NCBI GenBank assembly: GCA_910589115.1
Contig: CAJUSB010000030.1
Span: 1-30,876 of the forward strand
Source of the DNA: an uncultured Clostridia bacterium
Lineage (GTDB): Bacteria; Bacillota; Clostridia; Oscillospirales; Butyricicoccaceae
DNA length: 30,876 nucleotides
Direction of reading: 5' to 3'
Of this stretch, positions 21,831-29,926 are shown piece after piece; position 1 is the stretch's first letter, and each line of letters starts with the position of its first letter. The translations under genes and the position numbers were made by a program. The notes under the pieces were generated by a model. It saw nothing but the letters and a program-made list of their open reading frames with translations, searched no databases and was not told where the DNA came from.

Positions 21831-21859
21831 TAAAGAGAGCTTTTGTGGAAAAATGTAAA
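21831..21859 (-). promoter_or_regulatory. TcdR-type promoter of the sigma/holin operon (copy 5)
   Basis: On the minus strand, TTTACA (21854-21859) and TCTTTA (21831-21836) lie 17 bp apart, with AAATTT upstream. It places the sigma gene under its own product's type of promoter, as for tcdR. Confidence 0.8.
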
Positions 21860-21882
21860 CTCAACAGAGAGAAAATTTTTGA

Positions 21883-22101
21883 TTACAATTTGTAACGAAA
21901 AATAGACCTCCCAAATTGCGAATTTTGTTGCACATGCTTGTGCATTTTATCGTCAACAAGCTGAAATAGATTTGCAATTAATGAAATATAAGCAAAATAA
22001 TGGATTTGATGGGATAATATGTTTGAGAAAAGATTGGATAAAATATACAAAAAAATCCAAAATATAATAATAAAAAGATCGGTCTTATTAAAAATTCCCA
22101 A
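21883..22101 (-). CDS. Possible 72-aa membrane protein (doubtful)
   Basis: An AT-rich frame beginning at a TTG with no good ribosome site. It would encode a hydrophobic stretch (DLFIIIFWIFLYILSNLF) and a second one (IHYFAYISLIANLFQL), then a basic tail. The protein-like character and its place directly upstream of the sigma promoter are mildly in favour. It could be a membrane gene of the same cluster or a chance frame. Confidence 0.35.
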   Translation of the reverse strand: MGIFNKTDLFIIIFWIFLYILSNLFSNILSHQIHYFAYISLIANLFQLVDDKMHKHVQQNSQFGRSIFRYKL

Positions 22102-22827
22102 ACAATCGAATTGAGATAAAAAGCAAGTAATAGAAAATTATTGAAATTGTGTTTGAAACTAGTTATTACAAAATAATCATATCCTTATTCAGATTGATGT
22201 GTAACTTATTTTGTAGATGCTTACTTTTTACAGTCTGTAGAAGCCCGTTCCCACGAGTTAGTTACCAAGCATATTCCGTTTAGGGGATATTTTTATTATG
22301 CGAAAGCGAGCGAAATACTGAACATTGTTTACCACAAATTGGGGCATCAAATCATGGAGATTTCGATTATCCATCCCCCAGTAAACCCTGTACTTAAATT
22401 TAGATTACCTCTTTACATTCGACTACGTTTGTGGTAAAATAAGCCTACAAATGTAGTTGAGGGCTTTTGTGGTAAAATATTTTTATGGGATGCCGCTGTA
22501 TTTTGCCTTTTATACCGGTATTCTGTTAAAGTGAACGACAGGACACCATATTATGGAAACCAGCTCAATACCGATAAATAAGTAGTGTAAAATCTGTGCA
22601 ACTTTTATTTGCAGACTAAAATCGTCATTTTCTGTGTTCTACCGATTTTCACAGCTAATAGTTGCGTCCCAACCAAATTGATACTGCGATTTTTTGACGC
22701 GAGGTCGAGGTATATCATGCCATTTGCAGAATCTGGCACGTATGCGTGACTGTGAAGGAGTATGATATCCGACGAACCACGGCGGTCTGAGCGTGAACTG
22801 CTGCTTTTATGATAGGAGGATTGCCAT
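22102..22827. other. 726-bp gap: BlaI-regulated promoter region
   Basis: No gene. It contains a repeated TTTGTGGTAAA half-site (at 22326-22338 on the minus strand, and at 22428-22438 and 22467-22477), the promoter at 22412-22440 and the dyad at 22444-22459. The long leader (about 370 bp) to the ATG at 22828 has no riboswitch I recognise. A minus-strand open frame at 22605-23030 overlaps the epimerase gene start and is a chance frame. Confidence 0.6.
22412..22440 (+). promoter_or_regulatory. Promoter with BlaI-type operator, upstream of the epimerase-like gene
   Basis: TTTACA, a 17-bp spacer and TAAAAT at normal sigma-A spacing. The spacer carries GACTACGTTTGTGG (22421-22434), matching the blaR1 promoter spacer at 11 of 14 positions. 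A second dyad, CTACAAATGTAG (22445-22456), follows, then another TTTGTGGTAAA. Two tandem repressor sites are usual in bla/mec operators. Placing this gene in the BlaI regulon is inferred. Confidence 0.65.
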
Positions 22828-24363
22828 ATGAGACGATTTATACTGCTTTGTATAATCGCACTGTTTGTGTTGTCGGGGCTGCAACTGGTGAAAGCAGCGC
22901 TTGCCACAGAGCCGGACTTCAGCACTGCGTTGAGCGGAGGGTACACACTTGCATTATCTTTGCAGGGCGATGACAGTCGGATGACTGCAAATGAAGAATC
23001 GCAGGAAGAATATGGGCTTGCAACGCGCACGACGTACCATTTTATGATTTATGAGAGGAACCGTGACAGTGGTGAGTTGACATTGACGCTGTATACCGAC
23101 CCAGTAGCGGGTACGCTGTACTTTCTTGAAAATATGTCTGCTGTATCAGTCGAGCTGCAAATTATCAAGCAGGGCTGTTCGGATGCCGTCACTCTGCGAG
23201 AATTTACCTATGGTACAGCGGAGGGAGCAACGGCTAGGATCATGTCGGCAGGCAGCGGTTTCGGTTCAGAAAGCTCGCTGTATCTAGAGGGGAACGGCCT
23301 CTTCGTACAAAGCGGACGTACTGTGCGGCTGGAGCCGAAGGGAAATACGGTTTACAGAGTAGAACCGACAGAGACAGGGACAGCGTTCTCGGTCAGAAAC
23401 GGCGTGTTTACGCTGCGCACCCGCATTGCGGCAGGCGGGGCTGGCAAGGTATGCTATCATGGCGCAGTATGCACATCGCCGCTGGTCGATTGGGACACTC
23501 CGCACCGTATGCAGAAGATCGTCAACTTCGATACGACAAACGAGTATTTATTTCTCGCCGATGGCCATTATTATAAGAAACCGTCTGATTACATGCCCTG
23601 TGCGGAGGAAGAGGGACGGTTTGTCTATAAAACGGCGGCATCCTTTGTTCACAAATCTGCAATAGAGCCGGACAGCGGGGCGTATTTGCGGCTACTTGGG
23701 TTGTATCTGCTATACACCCGCCTAGAGAGCTTTAATCCGAGCGGCTACATTCCAACCCCATGCGAATCGCGGTGGCTGAAAACCGATTACAATATCGGTA
23801 CGGGGTTCTACGATACACGCTTCAATATTGATGCTGTCCGCGCACTGATTTTTTCCGAACGGGCAGGGACAGAGCCGCGCATCCGAGAAACGGTGGAGCG
23901 TGCGCTCGACTTCTATATTGATTTTCGCGCGAGGCATCGCTTTCTCGCAAACGGCTCGTTTTTTGTGCCCGACTATCTTGATGCGAACGGTATCACAGCC
24001 GCAGGCCACACATCGTTAAATCATTCGCTCGCGGAGGGAATGGCGCTGATTGAGGCAGGGCAGCAGTATGGCCGTGGGGATTATCTCGCAGAGGGGTTAC
24101 AGGTATTTGACGAGCTGGAAAAAAGCTGGTCGAAATGGCTTCGTCCGAACGGCGACTTGTGGTACGGGGTGAACCGTGCGGCGGAGATGATTCGCGATGA
24201 TTACGTATCGGTGACTTATAACGATCTTGTCGCGACGGCAAAAATGCTTGATAGAATGGGATGCCTGGAACGTTACCCCGGTTTGTACGCGTTGTTGCTG
24301 TCTAAGGAAGCATGGCTTGCTGGAAGCGAGCAAGGGGCGGCATGCATCGTGGAGCATCCGTAG
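22828..24363 (+). CDS. Secreted D-glucuronyl C5-epimerase-like protein
   Basis: A 511-aa protein. AGGAGG 7 bp upstream of the ATG. Residues 1-24 are a signal peptide (RFILLCIIALFVLSGLQLVKA). The N-terminal half is beta-rich and unrecognised. From about residue 300 it looks like an (alpha/alpha) barrel of the C5-epimerase C-terminal family (PF06662): LESFNPSGYIPTPCESRWL, GFYDTRFNIDAVRAL, HTSLNHSLAEGMALIEAGQQ, DLWYGVNRAAEMIRDDYVSV, TYNDLVATAKMLDRMG. Known members act on uronic-acid polysaccharides, so it may modify wall or capsule glycans. The gene is more GC-rich than its AT-rich surroundings, suggesting separate origin. It is controlled by a BlaI-type operator promoter at 22412. Confidence 0.8.
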   Translation: MRRFILLCIIALFVLSGLQLVKAALATEPDFSTALSGGYTLALSLQGDDSRMTANEESQEEYGLATRTTYHFMIYERNRDSGELTLTLYTDPVAGTLYFLENMSAVSVELQIIKQGCSDAVTLREFTYGTAEGATARIMSAGSGFGSESSLYLEGNGLFVQSGRTVRLEPKGNTVYRVEPTETGTAFSVRNGVFTLRTRIAAGGAGKVCYHGAVCTSPLVDWDTPHRMQKIVNFDTTNEYLFLADGHYYKKPSDYMPCAEEEGRFVYKTAASFVHKSAIEPDSGAYLRLLGLYLLYTRLESFNPSGYIPTPCESRWLKTDYNIGTGFYDTRFNIDAVRALIFSERAGTEPRIRETVERALDFYIDFRARHRFLANGSFFVPDYLDANGITAAGHTSLNHSLAEGMALIEAGQQYGRGDYLAEGLQVFDELEKSWSKWLRPNGDLWYGVNRAAEMIRDDYVSVTYNDLVATAKMLDRMGCLERYPGLYALLLSKEAWLAGSEQGAACIVEHP

Positions 24364-24755
24364 AAAATTTGCAGTATCATTGCGAAAATTTATAGAACAT
24401 AGGAAAAATGGCAGGTTTCATCCGCAACTGTCGGCTTCGTAAATTTTACACTGCGAATTTCAACGGCGTTCAGTATAAAATTTGTAGCCCCAAAGCTGGC
24501 AACAGCAATTTGGGACTCGTCTGCCAACGTCCCGTCTATGATATGATAAACTTTTGTGTTATGATCGCTGACGTCATAATGCCCACGCAGTAAATGGCAA
24601 TCAAAAAATTTCTTTGACAGTTTACAAAAACTGAGTTTGACGCTCTTTATATAACAGCAGCACAATTCTGCCGGCAAACACTGTTGGACAAAGTGGATGC
24701 CGTTATGTCCAGTCGCAGAAATGTCTCTGCAATAAAAATGAAAGAGGTCTTACTC
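24364..24755. other. 392-bp gap: TcdR-type promoter and possible gene remnant
   Basis: Contains the promoter at 24621-24649 and a long leader to the ATG at 24756. A minus-strand open frame (24390-24677, 95 codons) has a protein-like sequence (HIIDGTLADESQIAVASFGATNFILN) but no ribosome site; it could be a remnant of a lost gene. I do not annotate it as a gene. Confidence 0.4.
24621..24649 (+). promoter_or_regulatory. TcdR-type promoter, TTTACA-N17-TCTTTA (copy 6)
   Basis: TTTACA at 24621-24626 and TCTTTA at 24644-24649 with 17 bp between and AAATTT upstream. It drives the C39-like peptidase gene and the lipoprotein behind it. The downstream palindrome of copies 2-4 is not present. Confidence 0.75.
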
Positions 24756-25634
24756 ATGATGAAGCAATTCAAAAAACTTACAGCTCTGGCTCTTGTGTGC
24801 GCTGCGCTTTTGTGCACAGCCAGTGCCAGCTATTCTCCACAGAACGAGGCAGCATCGGACGATTTTGCCACGTTCCCCGACCCGTACATTGAGGAAGAGA
24901 CTTCCGAGCCGGATGAACCTTATGAGAATCTTCTGCTTTCAGATGAGACGGCAGCAAAAAGCGACGAAGAGATACTTGAGGAAATCCTGGCTGATCCGGA
25001 TGTTTCCGATGCAGTTAAGGCCCAGCTTCTGCAGAAGGAGAAGTTGTATCAGGAAGCGCTGGATTCCCTTGAAAACGGGATGATTAGCAGACGCGTGAAG
25101 AAGTATTTTGTTGATGTAGAACCGATCATGCAGGAGGATGATACAAAATGCGGTCCGGCAACAATACAGATGGTGCTGAATCATAAAGGAGTTCGATATG
25201 ATTCTCAGTCAAAAATCCAAAACGCGATTACGTATAATGGCCATACGGATCTTGAACTGATTATGAATTACCTGAACAGTCGGCAAAATAATCGTTACGC
25301 GAGAAAAACGTATCAGACGGAGACAGAGCTTCTGGCATTCCTTGATGTTGCCGCGCAGCTTGATTTGCCGGTCATTCATACCGCAAAAGCTACGCGCAAA
25401 AACGTAAACAATAATCAGTGGCCTTATAAAACGAGTGGACATTTCTTTATTCTGTGTGGACGAAATGATGATAAGGAATATGTCGTTTCAGACCCGTTTT
25501 ACTATCCCGAGTATGTTTCCGATGTTGATGAGGAAGGACGTCATAAACCGAAATTTGACGATCTTTTTACGGTAAGTACAAATTACGGCAAGACCGATGA
25601 AGATGGTAACCCTGTTGCTTATATCGGTTATTAA
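24756..25634 (+). CDS. Secreted C39-like cysteine peptidase
   Basis: A 292-aa protein. Start at 24756 after GAGG; the tandem ATG leaves one residue of ambiguity. Residues 1-25 are a signal peptide (KKLTALALVCAALLCTASAS). An acidic, helical pro-region follows (residues 26-115), then a papain-fold domain of the C39-like kind (Peptidase_C39_2): DDTKCGPATIQMVLNH (Cys132), SGHFFILCG (His229) and VSDPFY (Asp246). C39 peptidases of this secreted sort are often processing or bacteriocin-linked, but the substrate is unknown. It is followed 14 bp later by a lipoprotein gene in the same operon, both from TcdR-type promoter copy 6. Confidence 0.85.
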   Translation: MMKQFKKLTALALVCAALLCTASASYSPQNEAASDDFATFPDPYIEEETSEPDEPYENLLLSDETAAKSDEEILEEILADPDVSDAVKAQLLQKEKLYQEALDSLENGMISRRVKKYFVDVEPIMQEDDTKCGPATIQMVLNHKGVRYDSQSKIQNAITYNGHTDLELIMNYLNSRQNNRYARKTYQTETELLAFLDVAAQLDLPVIHTAKATRKNVNNNQWPYKTSGHFFILCGRNDDKEYVVSDPFYYPEYVSDVDEEGRHKPKFDDLFTVSTNYGKTDEDGNPVAYIGY

Positions 25635-25648
25635 AAAAGGAGTTTTCC

Positions 25649-26872
25649 ATGAAAATCAGGTTGAGTATCGTTGTTTTTATCGCAGCTATCGTTCTATCCC
25701 TGTCGTTCACAGCGTGTATGGGCGATGCCCCGGATGGAATGTCAGCAGAGACAGCAGAGACAACAAGCGGCTCCGAAGACCAAAAAATGCTGGAAATTGA
25801 TTTGGAGCAATGTGGCGAGTTTCTTCCTTTTACGGAATTAGGCTTTAACGGAGTTGACTTGGTTTCATCTTGCGGTCGGCAAGGTGTTTTGGAAGCCGGC
25901 ACTAAAACGGCAGATGGCTTGTATTACGCATACAATATGGACACAGGCGAAATCGACTTTATGGGACAGTCTGATACCGGAATTGTTTCTTCGGGAGTTG
26001 CCGTTTTTATGGAAGATGGCTCATATGCTACTACCGACTTGTTCCGCGGTGAAGACGATAAATTGTATCGCACAGTGTTAGCAGCCGATACAAACGGATT
26101 TCGCATTTTAGAATCAAAAGAAATTCAACCAGATGAGTTTCCGTTTATTTATCTCCATAAAATGTCTGAAACGCAGTTCCTTGCAACGGAAATCGACCCG
26201 GCAGAGTCCATGGTGAAAAGATTTGATCTGGAATCCAATACCATTACCACATTGCTGTCGTTTCCGTACAATATGGAAAACGGTTCAAAGAAAACCGGAA
26301 AGGTTTTACGAAACGCCCTTGTATCTGGCAATTCGATATACGCTTTGCTTCTGACATTAGATTCCCAGGAATGTTATGAAATAGAGCAATATGACCTGGA
26401 TGGGAATTACATTGCGACACTTGATTCCTCGGCAGCAAAACGTTTTTTTACGGTTACGCCATACAACTTTAACTGTATTGGGAACCACATTATACTGCAC
26501 GATGTGAATGCCAACTGTGGTATCTATCGAATTGACGGAAACAACTTGACGGAAATCATTTCACCCAAGCAAGGATTGCAGGTATATTTATCATCTATTG
26601 CAGATTTCTATGGTGAAGAAGAAATGCGCTATATCTTTTTGTCGAATCATCGGGAGAATCAGGATAATTTACTTTTTGCTTTGGATTTGTGTTCATCAGA
26701 ATTAAAAAAGGCAAAAATTAAATCTCCTGACAAATATCTCCATGCATTCTCCCTTGATCCGGAAGGGAATCTTATTTTGGAAATGAAGAAAGAGCCATAT
26801 CAGATTCAAGCGGAATATTATTACCTTTCGGCTGAAACAATCAACCGCATTTTTTCTGAAATATCGTATTAA
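25649..26872 (+). CDS. Lipoprotein with a beta-propeller-like domain
   Basis: A 407-aa protein with a lipobox at the end of its signal peptide (SLSFTAC, Cys23), so it is anchored on the outer face of the membrane. A Ser/Thr/Glu linker follows, then repeated strand-turn units of propeller type (DGLYYAYNMDTGEIDFMGQS, GSYATTDLFRGEDDKLYRTVL, NSIYALLLTLDSQECYEIEQ, NLLFALDLCSSELKKAK). AAAAGGAG precedes the ATG. Same operon as the C39-like peptidase, so it may bind a substrate or hold the peptidase at the membrane. I recognise no specific family. Confidence 0.82.
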   Translation: MKIRLSIVVFIAAIVLSLSFTACMGDAPDGMSAETAETTSGSEDQKMLEIDLEQCGEFLPFTELGFNGVDLVSSCGRQGVLEAGTKTADGLYYAYNMDTGEIDFMGQSDTGIVSSGVAVFMEDGSYATTDLFRGEDDKLYRTVLAADTNGFRILESKEIQPDEFPFIYLHKMSETQFLATEIDPAESMVKRFDLESNTITTLLSFPYNMENGSKKTGKVLRNALVSGNSIYALLLTLDSQECYEIEQYDLDGNYIATLDSSAAKRFFTVTPYNFNCIGNHIILHDVNANCGIYRIDGNNLTEIISPKQGLQVYLSSIADFYGEEEMRYIFLSNHRENQDNLLFALDLCSSELKKAKIKSPDKYLHAFSLDPEGNLILEMKKEPYQIQAEYYYLSAETINRIFSEISY

Positions 26873-27023
26873 GCTTACTGCTCCAAAAGCCTAACTGCCT
26901 ACCTAATCTCTGCTGATCTTATTTCTACGCAATTATTCAAACCTGATTTGTCAGAACAATCCGTAAAGTATTCAGGGCTTGTGAGACAGAAAAATACGTC
27001 AATCAAAAGTCCAACGTATGTTA

Positions 27024-27073
27024 AACAGACCGTATGCCTGCTAAAGGAATAGCAGCTACGGTCTGTTTTTTTT
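27024..27073 (+). terminator. Terminator of the C39/lipoprotein operon
   Basis: AACAGACCGTA pairs with TACGGTCTG across an inner CTGCT/AGCAG stem, followed by a run of eight or more T residues on the plus strand. It lies 150 bp past the lipoprotein stop. Confidence 0.8.
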
Positions 27074-27117
27074 GAAAAAAAACAAGAAGTCTAAGACAGA
27101 AAATACAACAATGATTC

Positions 27118-27228
27118 GGGTGTCAAAAGGTCATTTTGCAAAGCAACTACGCATCATGCAGTGCCACGGCGCTTGTCTCAAATACAATATGCAGTAGTCC
27201 TTTGTCTCGATTTACCCTTTTGACACCC
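27118..27228. repeat. 111-bp stretch bounded by a perfect 13-bp inverted repeat
   Basis: GGGTGTCAAAAGG at 27118-27130 and its exact complement CCTTTTGACACCC at 27216-27228. The inside is non-coding and has only weak extra symmetry. It ends 13 bp before the NlpC/P60 gene stop. It may be a MITE, a regulatory dyad or a recombination site. No target duplication is obvious. Confidence 0.5.
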
Positions 27229-27241
27229 AAATCAACAATGC

Positions 27242-29926
27242 TCAAGGCAAACGCGCCATTGCATAAAAGTGCTGCTTCCAGTAGTTGCTTTCAATGCTGG
27301 CAAATTGGATTGGGTCGCCTGCGTGAACCATCATGCCATCACCAACGTATATGCCAATGTGGGAAATGGGACCAGGTGAGTTATACGTACCAGTAAAGAA
27401 AATCAGATCGCCGGGCTTGGCTTCTGATTTCGGAATAACCGTACAGCGGTTATAGATACCGGTCGCGGTCGTGCGTTCGATGGACATTGCACCGGATTTG
27501 TTCAGTACCCAGCACACGAAACCGGAGCAGTCAAACGAGGTCGACGGAGAACTTCCTCCCCAAACATATGGCATACCAAGATATTTCTTGGCTTCGTTAA
27601 GCATGGCGGCAAACCGTTCATCACTGAGCGCGTCGGGCGGGACTTCATAACCGTTGATGTTGCCAACGCCGCCGATGCTTCCCGCGCCGCCTGTGCCAGT
27701 CGCCCAGCCGATCAGCTCGGTTAGGAGCGCCTTATTTTCTGGCAGCAACATTTCGGTCAGCGCTCCGGTCTGTACCCGATTGAAATTGTACTCCTGCGCA
27801 GCTTCATCGGGTGTCTTGACGGTAATCGTCAGGTGAAGCGTTCTGGTTTTATCTTCGCCGCTGTCAGTGGTTTCCACGCGCTTTGACACCGAAACCATGT
27901 CCCAAAGGACTTCTTTCAGCCGATCGGTACGGTCGTCATCAATCATAACTACATCGGTCGCATTGGTCGGATCGGTCGTGGTTTTGACCGCGAACACGGC
28001 AAGAATCTCCTCCCACGTGCGCAGACGGGTATCAGCGGCTCCATCGTTTGGAACGCGGTGGATCATCAGTTCGTCATGGTCTGTATTGTTGATGATATCG
28101 GTAATTTTCCCAAAATACTCGTTGTTCACTTCGGCTACGGCTGCGCCAACTGACTTCGCTTCCGGGGATGTCTCTTGTGGCGAGAACAGCACGCCAAACG
28201 GAGAACCGGCCAGCGCTCCCACCATACCGACCATGAGAACCAGCGCCAGCAGGATAAGACACGCGAAAGCTCCAACTCCGGCATTTTTTGCAAGAGAAAT
28301 TCCCTTTCTGAGCAGCCTTTGCAGGGTGTTCGTGATTGCTGCAACACCTCGCCGCATAATTTTCCCGCTTTGTCGCACCTGGCGGACTTGCCACGCGCGT
28401 TGATAGGAAGCCTTAGCAGTCATGCGGGTGTGGTGGGACAGCCGCTTTTGCAATTTTGACTGCGCCAATTTTTGACGAGCCAATAGGCTTTTGGACTGCG
28501 CCGCGTGGCCAGCCGGAACAAGTTTTCGCGCGTTCTTACGGGTATGCTGCGATGTGCCAATGCCCTTTGCCCTATCCTCTGGAAGCAGTGAATATTTTGC
28601 TGGGATTGCCTTATTAACTGCAAATGACGGCTGTATTCCCGTTGATGGAGGAAATATATCCGTGGAATTTGCCCTCAATGGCAAATTTCCAGACTGCGCG
28701 ACGGCAGGGGCAAGTGGGAACTCTAGCTCGGCGGTTTGCCGCGCAGAAGTTGGCTTTTGCCGCTTTTCCATAACCATCTGTTGCCGCACTTTTGCCGTAG
28801 GGCTGCGCATTTGAGAAAGTTTCACATGGTTTGCGCCAGATTGCTCCACTGTAGAGAATACTTCCGATTGTTTTCTGCGCTTCGCCATAACAAATTTATG
28901 GCGTTCTTCTGCCGTAAGGCTGCGCGTCCCGGCCGATTTCAGCGATACAAAATCTGATTGTATCGGTACGGAAGCGGCTTCTTGCTTGAGGTTTGTAAGT
29001 GGAGCAGTCTGCGGCATATCCGTCGGGTTCCGTGATTCTGGCACGTATTGGGGCGGCTTCTGCCGCTTTTGCATAATGAGCCGCCGCTTGTCCTGCGCGG
29101 AAATCATGACAGGTTTCGGCTGCGGTATCTCATCCCTGCTATGGCTTGCTGATCCCGGTGAGTAATTTTGCGGAATCAACACTTGCGAAACGGGCCTGCT
29201 GGGCGGTACGGATGCTGTATTGTTCCACTCGGCAATCGGATATAATTCTTCAAAAGGCGTTGATTCACGGCCAAAGCATTCCATTTCATGCCGCTGTTGC
29301 AGCTTCACGCGCTGCGCTTGCATTCGCTTCCGACGGAAAAGCAGCTTGCCGCGCTGTTGCATCAGCTGTGAAAGCTGCACCTGCGAAGCCGACTTTTGGA
29401 TTGTAGAAACAGCCCGCCCGGTCGAAATTGACCGGGCGGGTTTCGCCTTTGCGGCGGATGGGGTGGAGGAGGGCAGGCGCGACACCTGACGCGTCGGAAG
29501 TTTCCGGGGCGCGTCCGATTTCGGAGCGCTGATTGGGTAAACCGGCTCCGGGGCTGGAGGAACCTCTATCAATGGAGGGAGCGGCGGCGGCTCTGCGTGC
29601 CGCCACTCCTGCAAATGCTGGAGATCGCTCGCCAGCAGGCCCATTCCCTCCTCGATGGCTGCGCCTGCCGTTATCTCTGCTTCCTCGGAAAGCGTGTCAA
29701 CCGCCTGCGCCTGTTCGGAGCGCCGTTCCTCTGCTTTCTGCTCGGCGCGGTGCTCCTGCAATTCCTTCACCAGCTTCGATTTTCCATATGCCTGCATCAG
29801 TTGCGCGGCGCATGGCGGCTCCTTTTTCTCGGCAAGATTTTCTCGGGTTTTCGTACGATTTTGCGCCGTTTTAGGCGCGGATTTCTCCTTTTTATCATAA
29901 TTTTTTGTCTTTTCAGTTGTCGCCAT
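27242..29926 (-). CDS. CD1108-like conjugation protein with NlpC/P60 domain
   Basis: An 894-aa protein. GGAGG precedes the ATG. The first 500 residues are a Lys/Gln/Ala/Pro-rich cytosolic part with repeats of the kind RRLIMQKRQKPPQ, RHKFVMAKRRKQ and RQQMVMEKRQKPT. A membrane helix follows (GAFACLILLALVLMVGMVGAL), then an extracellular region and a C-terminal NlpC/P60 (C40) domain: YLGMPYVWGGSSPSTSFDCSGFV (Cys), HIGIYVGDGMMVHAG (His) and the end YAMARLP. The enzyme cuts peptidoglycan peptides to open a path for the conjugation channel, as in the Orf14/CD1108 proteins of Tn916-like elements. It overlaps the virB4 gene by 14 bp and is downstream of it. Confidence 0.9.
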   Translation of the reverse strand: MATTEKTKNYDKKEKSAPKTAQNRTKTRENLAEKKEPPCAAQLMQAYGKSKLVKELQEHRAEQKAEERRSEQAQAVDTLSEEAEITAGAAIEEGMGLLASDLQHLQEWRHAEPPPLPPLIEVPPAPEPVYPISAPKSDAPRKLPTRQVSRLPSSTPSAAKAKPARSISTGRAVSTIQKSASQVQLSQLMQQRGKLLFRRKRMQAQRVKLQQRHEMECFGRESTPFEELYPIAEWNNTASVPPSRPVSQVLIPQNYSPGSASHSRDEIPQPKPVMISAQDKRRLIMQKRQKPPQYVPESRNPTDMPQTAPLTNLKQEAASVPIQSDFVSLKSAGTRSLTAEERHKFVMAKRRKQSEVFSTVEQSGANHVKLSQMRSPTAKVRQQMVMEKRQKPTSARQTAELEFPLAPAVAQSGNLPLRANSTDIFPPSTGIQPSFAVNKAIPAKYSLLPEDRAKGIGTSQHTRKNARKLVPAGHAAQSKSLLARQKLAQSKLQKRLSHHTRMTAKASYQRAWQVRQVRQSGKIMRRGVAAITNTLQRLLRKGISLAKNAGVGAFACLILLALVLMVGMVGALAGSPFGVLFSPQETSPEAKSVGAAVAEVNNEYFGKITDIINNTDHDELMIHRVPNDGAADTRLRTWEEILAVFAVKTTTDPTNATDVVMIDDDRTDRLKEVLWDMVSVSKRVETTDSGEDKTRTLHLTITVKTPDEAAQEYNFNRVQTGALTEMLLPENKALLTELIGWATGTGGAGSIGGVGNINGYEVPPDALSDERFAAMLNEAKKYLGMPYVWGGSSPSTSFDCSGFVCWVLNKSGAMSIERTTATGIYNRCTVIPKSEAKPGDLIFFTGTYNSPGPISHIGIYVGDGMMVHAGDPIQFASIESNYWKQHFYAMARLP

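Larger units (their letters stand above)
26873..27241. other. 369-bp gap at the right cargo boundary
   Basis: Contains the terminator at 27024-27073 and the inverted-repeat element at 27118-27228; no gene. It separates the plus-strand cargo operon from the minus-strand conjugation genes, so a cargo junction is expected here. Confidence 0.55.

Noticed and set aside
22605..23030. 141-codon minus-strand open frame
   Set aside because: It overlaps the well-supported epimerase-like gene in antisense, lacks a ribosome site and shows Ser-rich shadow composition.
24390..24677. 95-codon minus-strand open frame over the copy 6 promoter
   Set aside because: No ribosome site, and it runs across a clear promoter on the other strand. 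Kept only as a possible remnant.
20658..26872. A large clostridial glucosylating toxin or bacteriocin gene next to the sigma/holin pair
   Set aside because: No long ORF of that kind is present in the window; the controlled genes are moderate-size wall and surface proteins.
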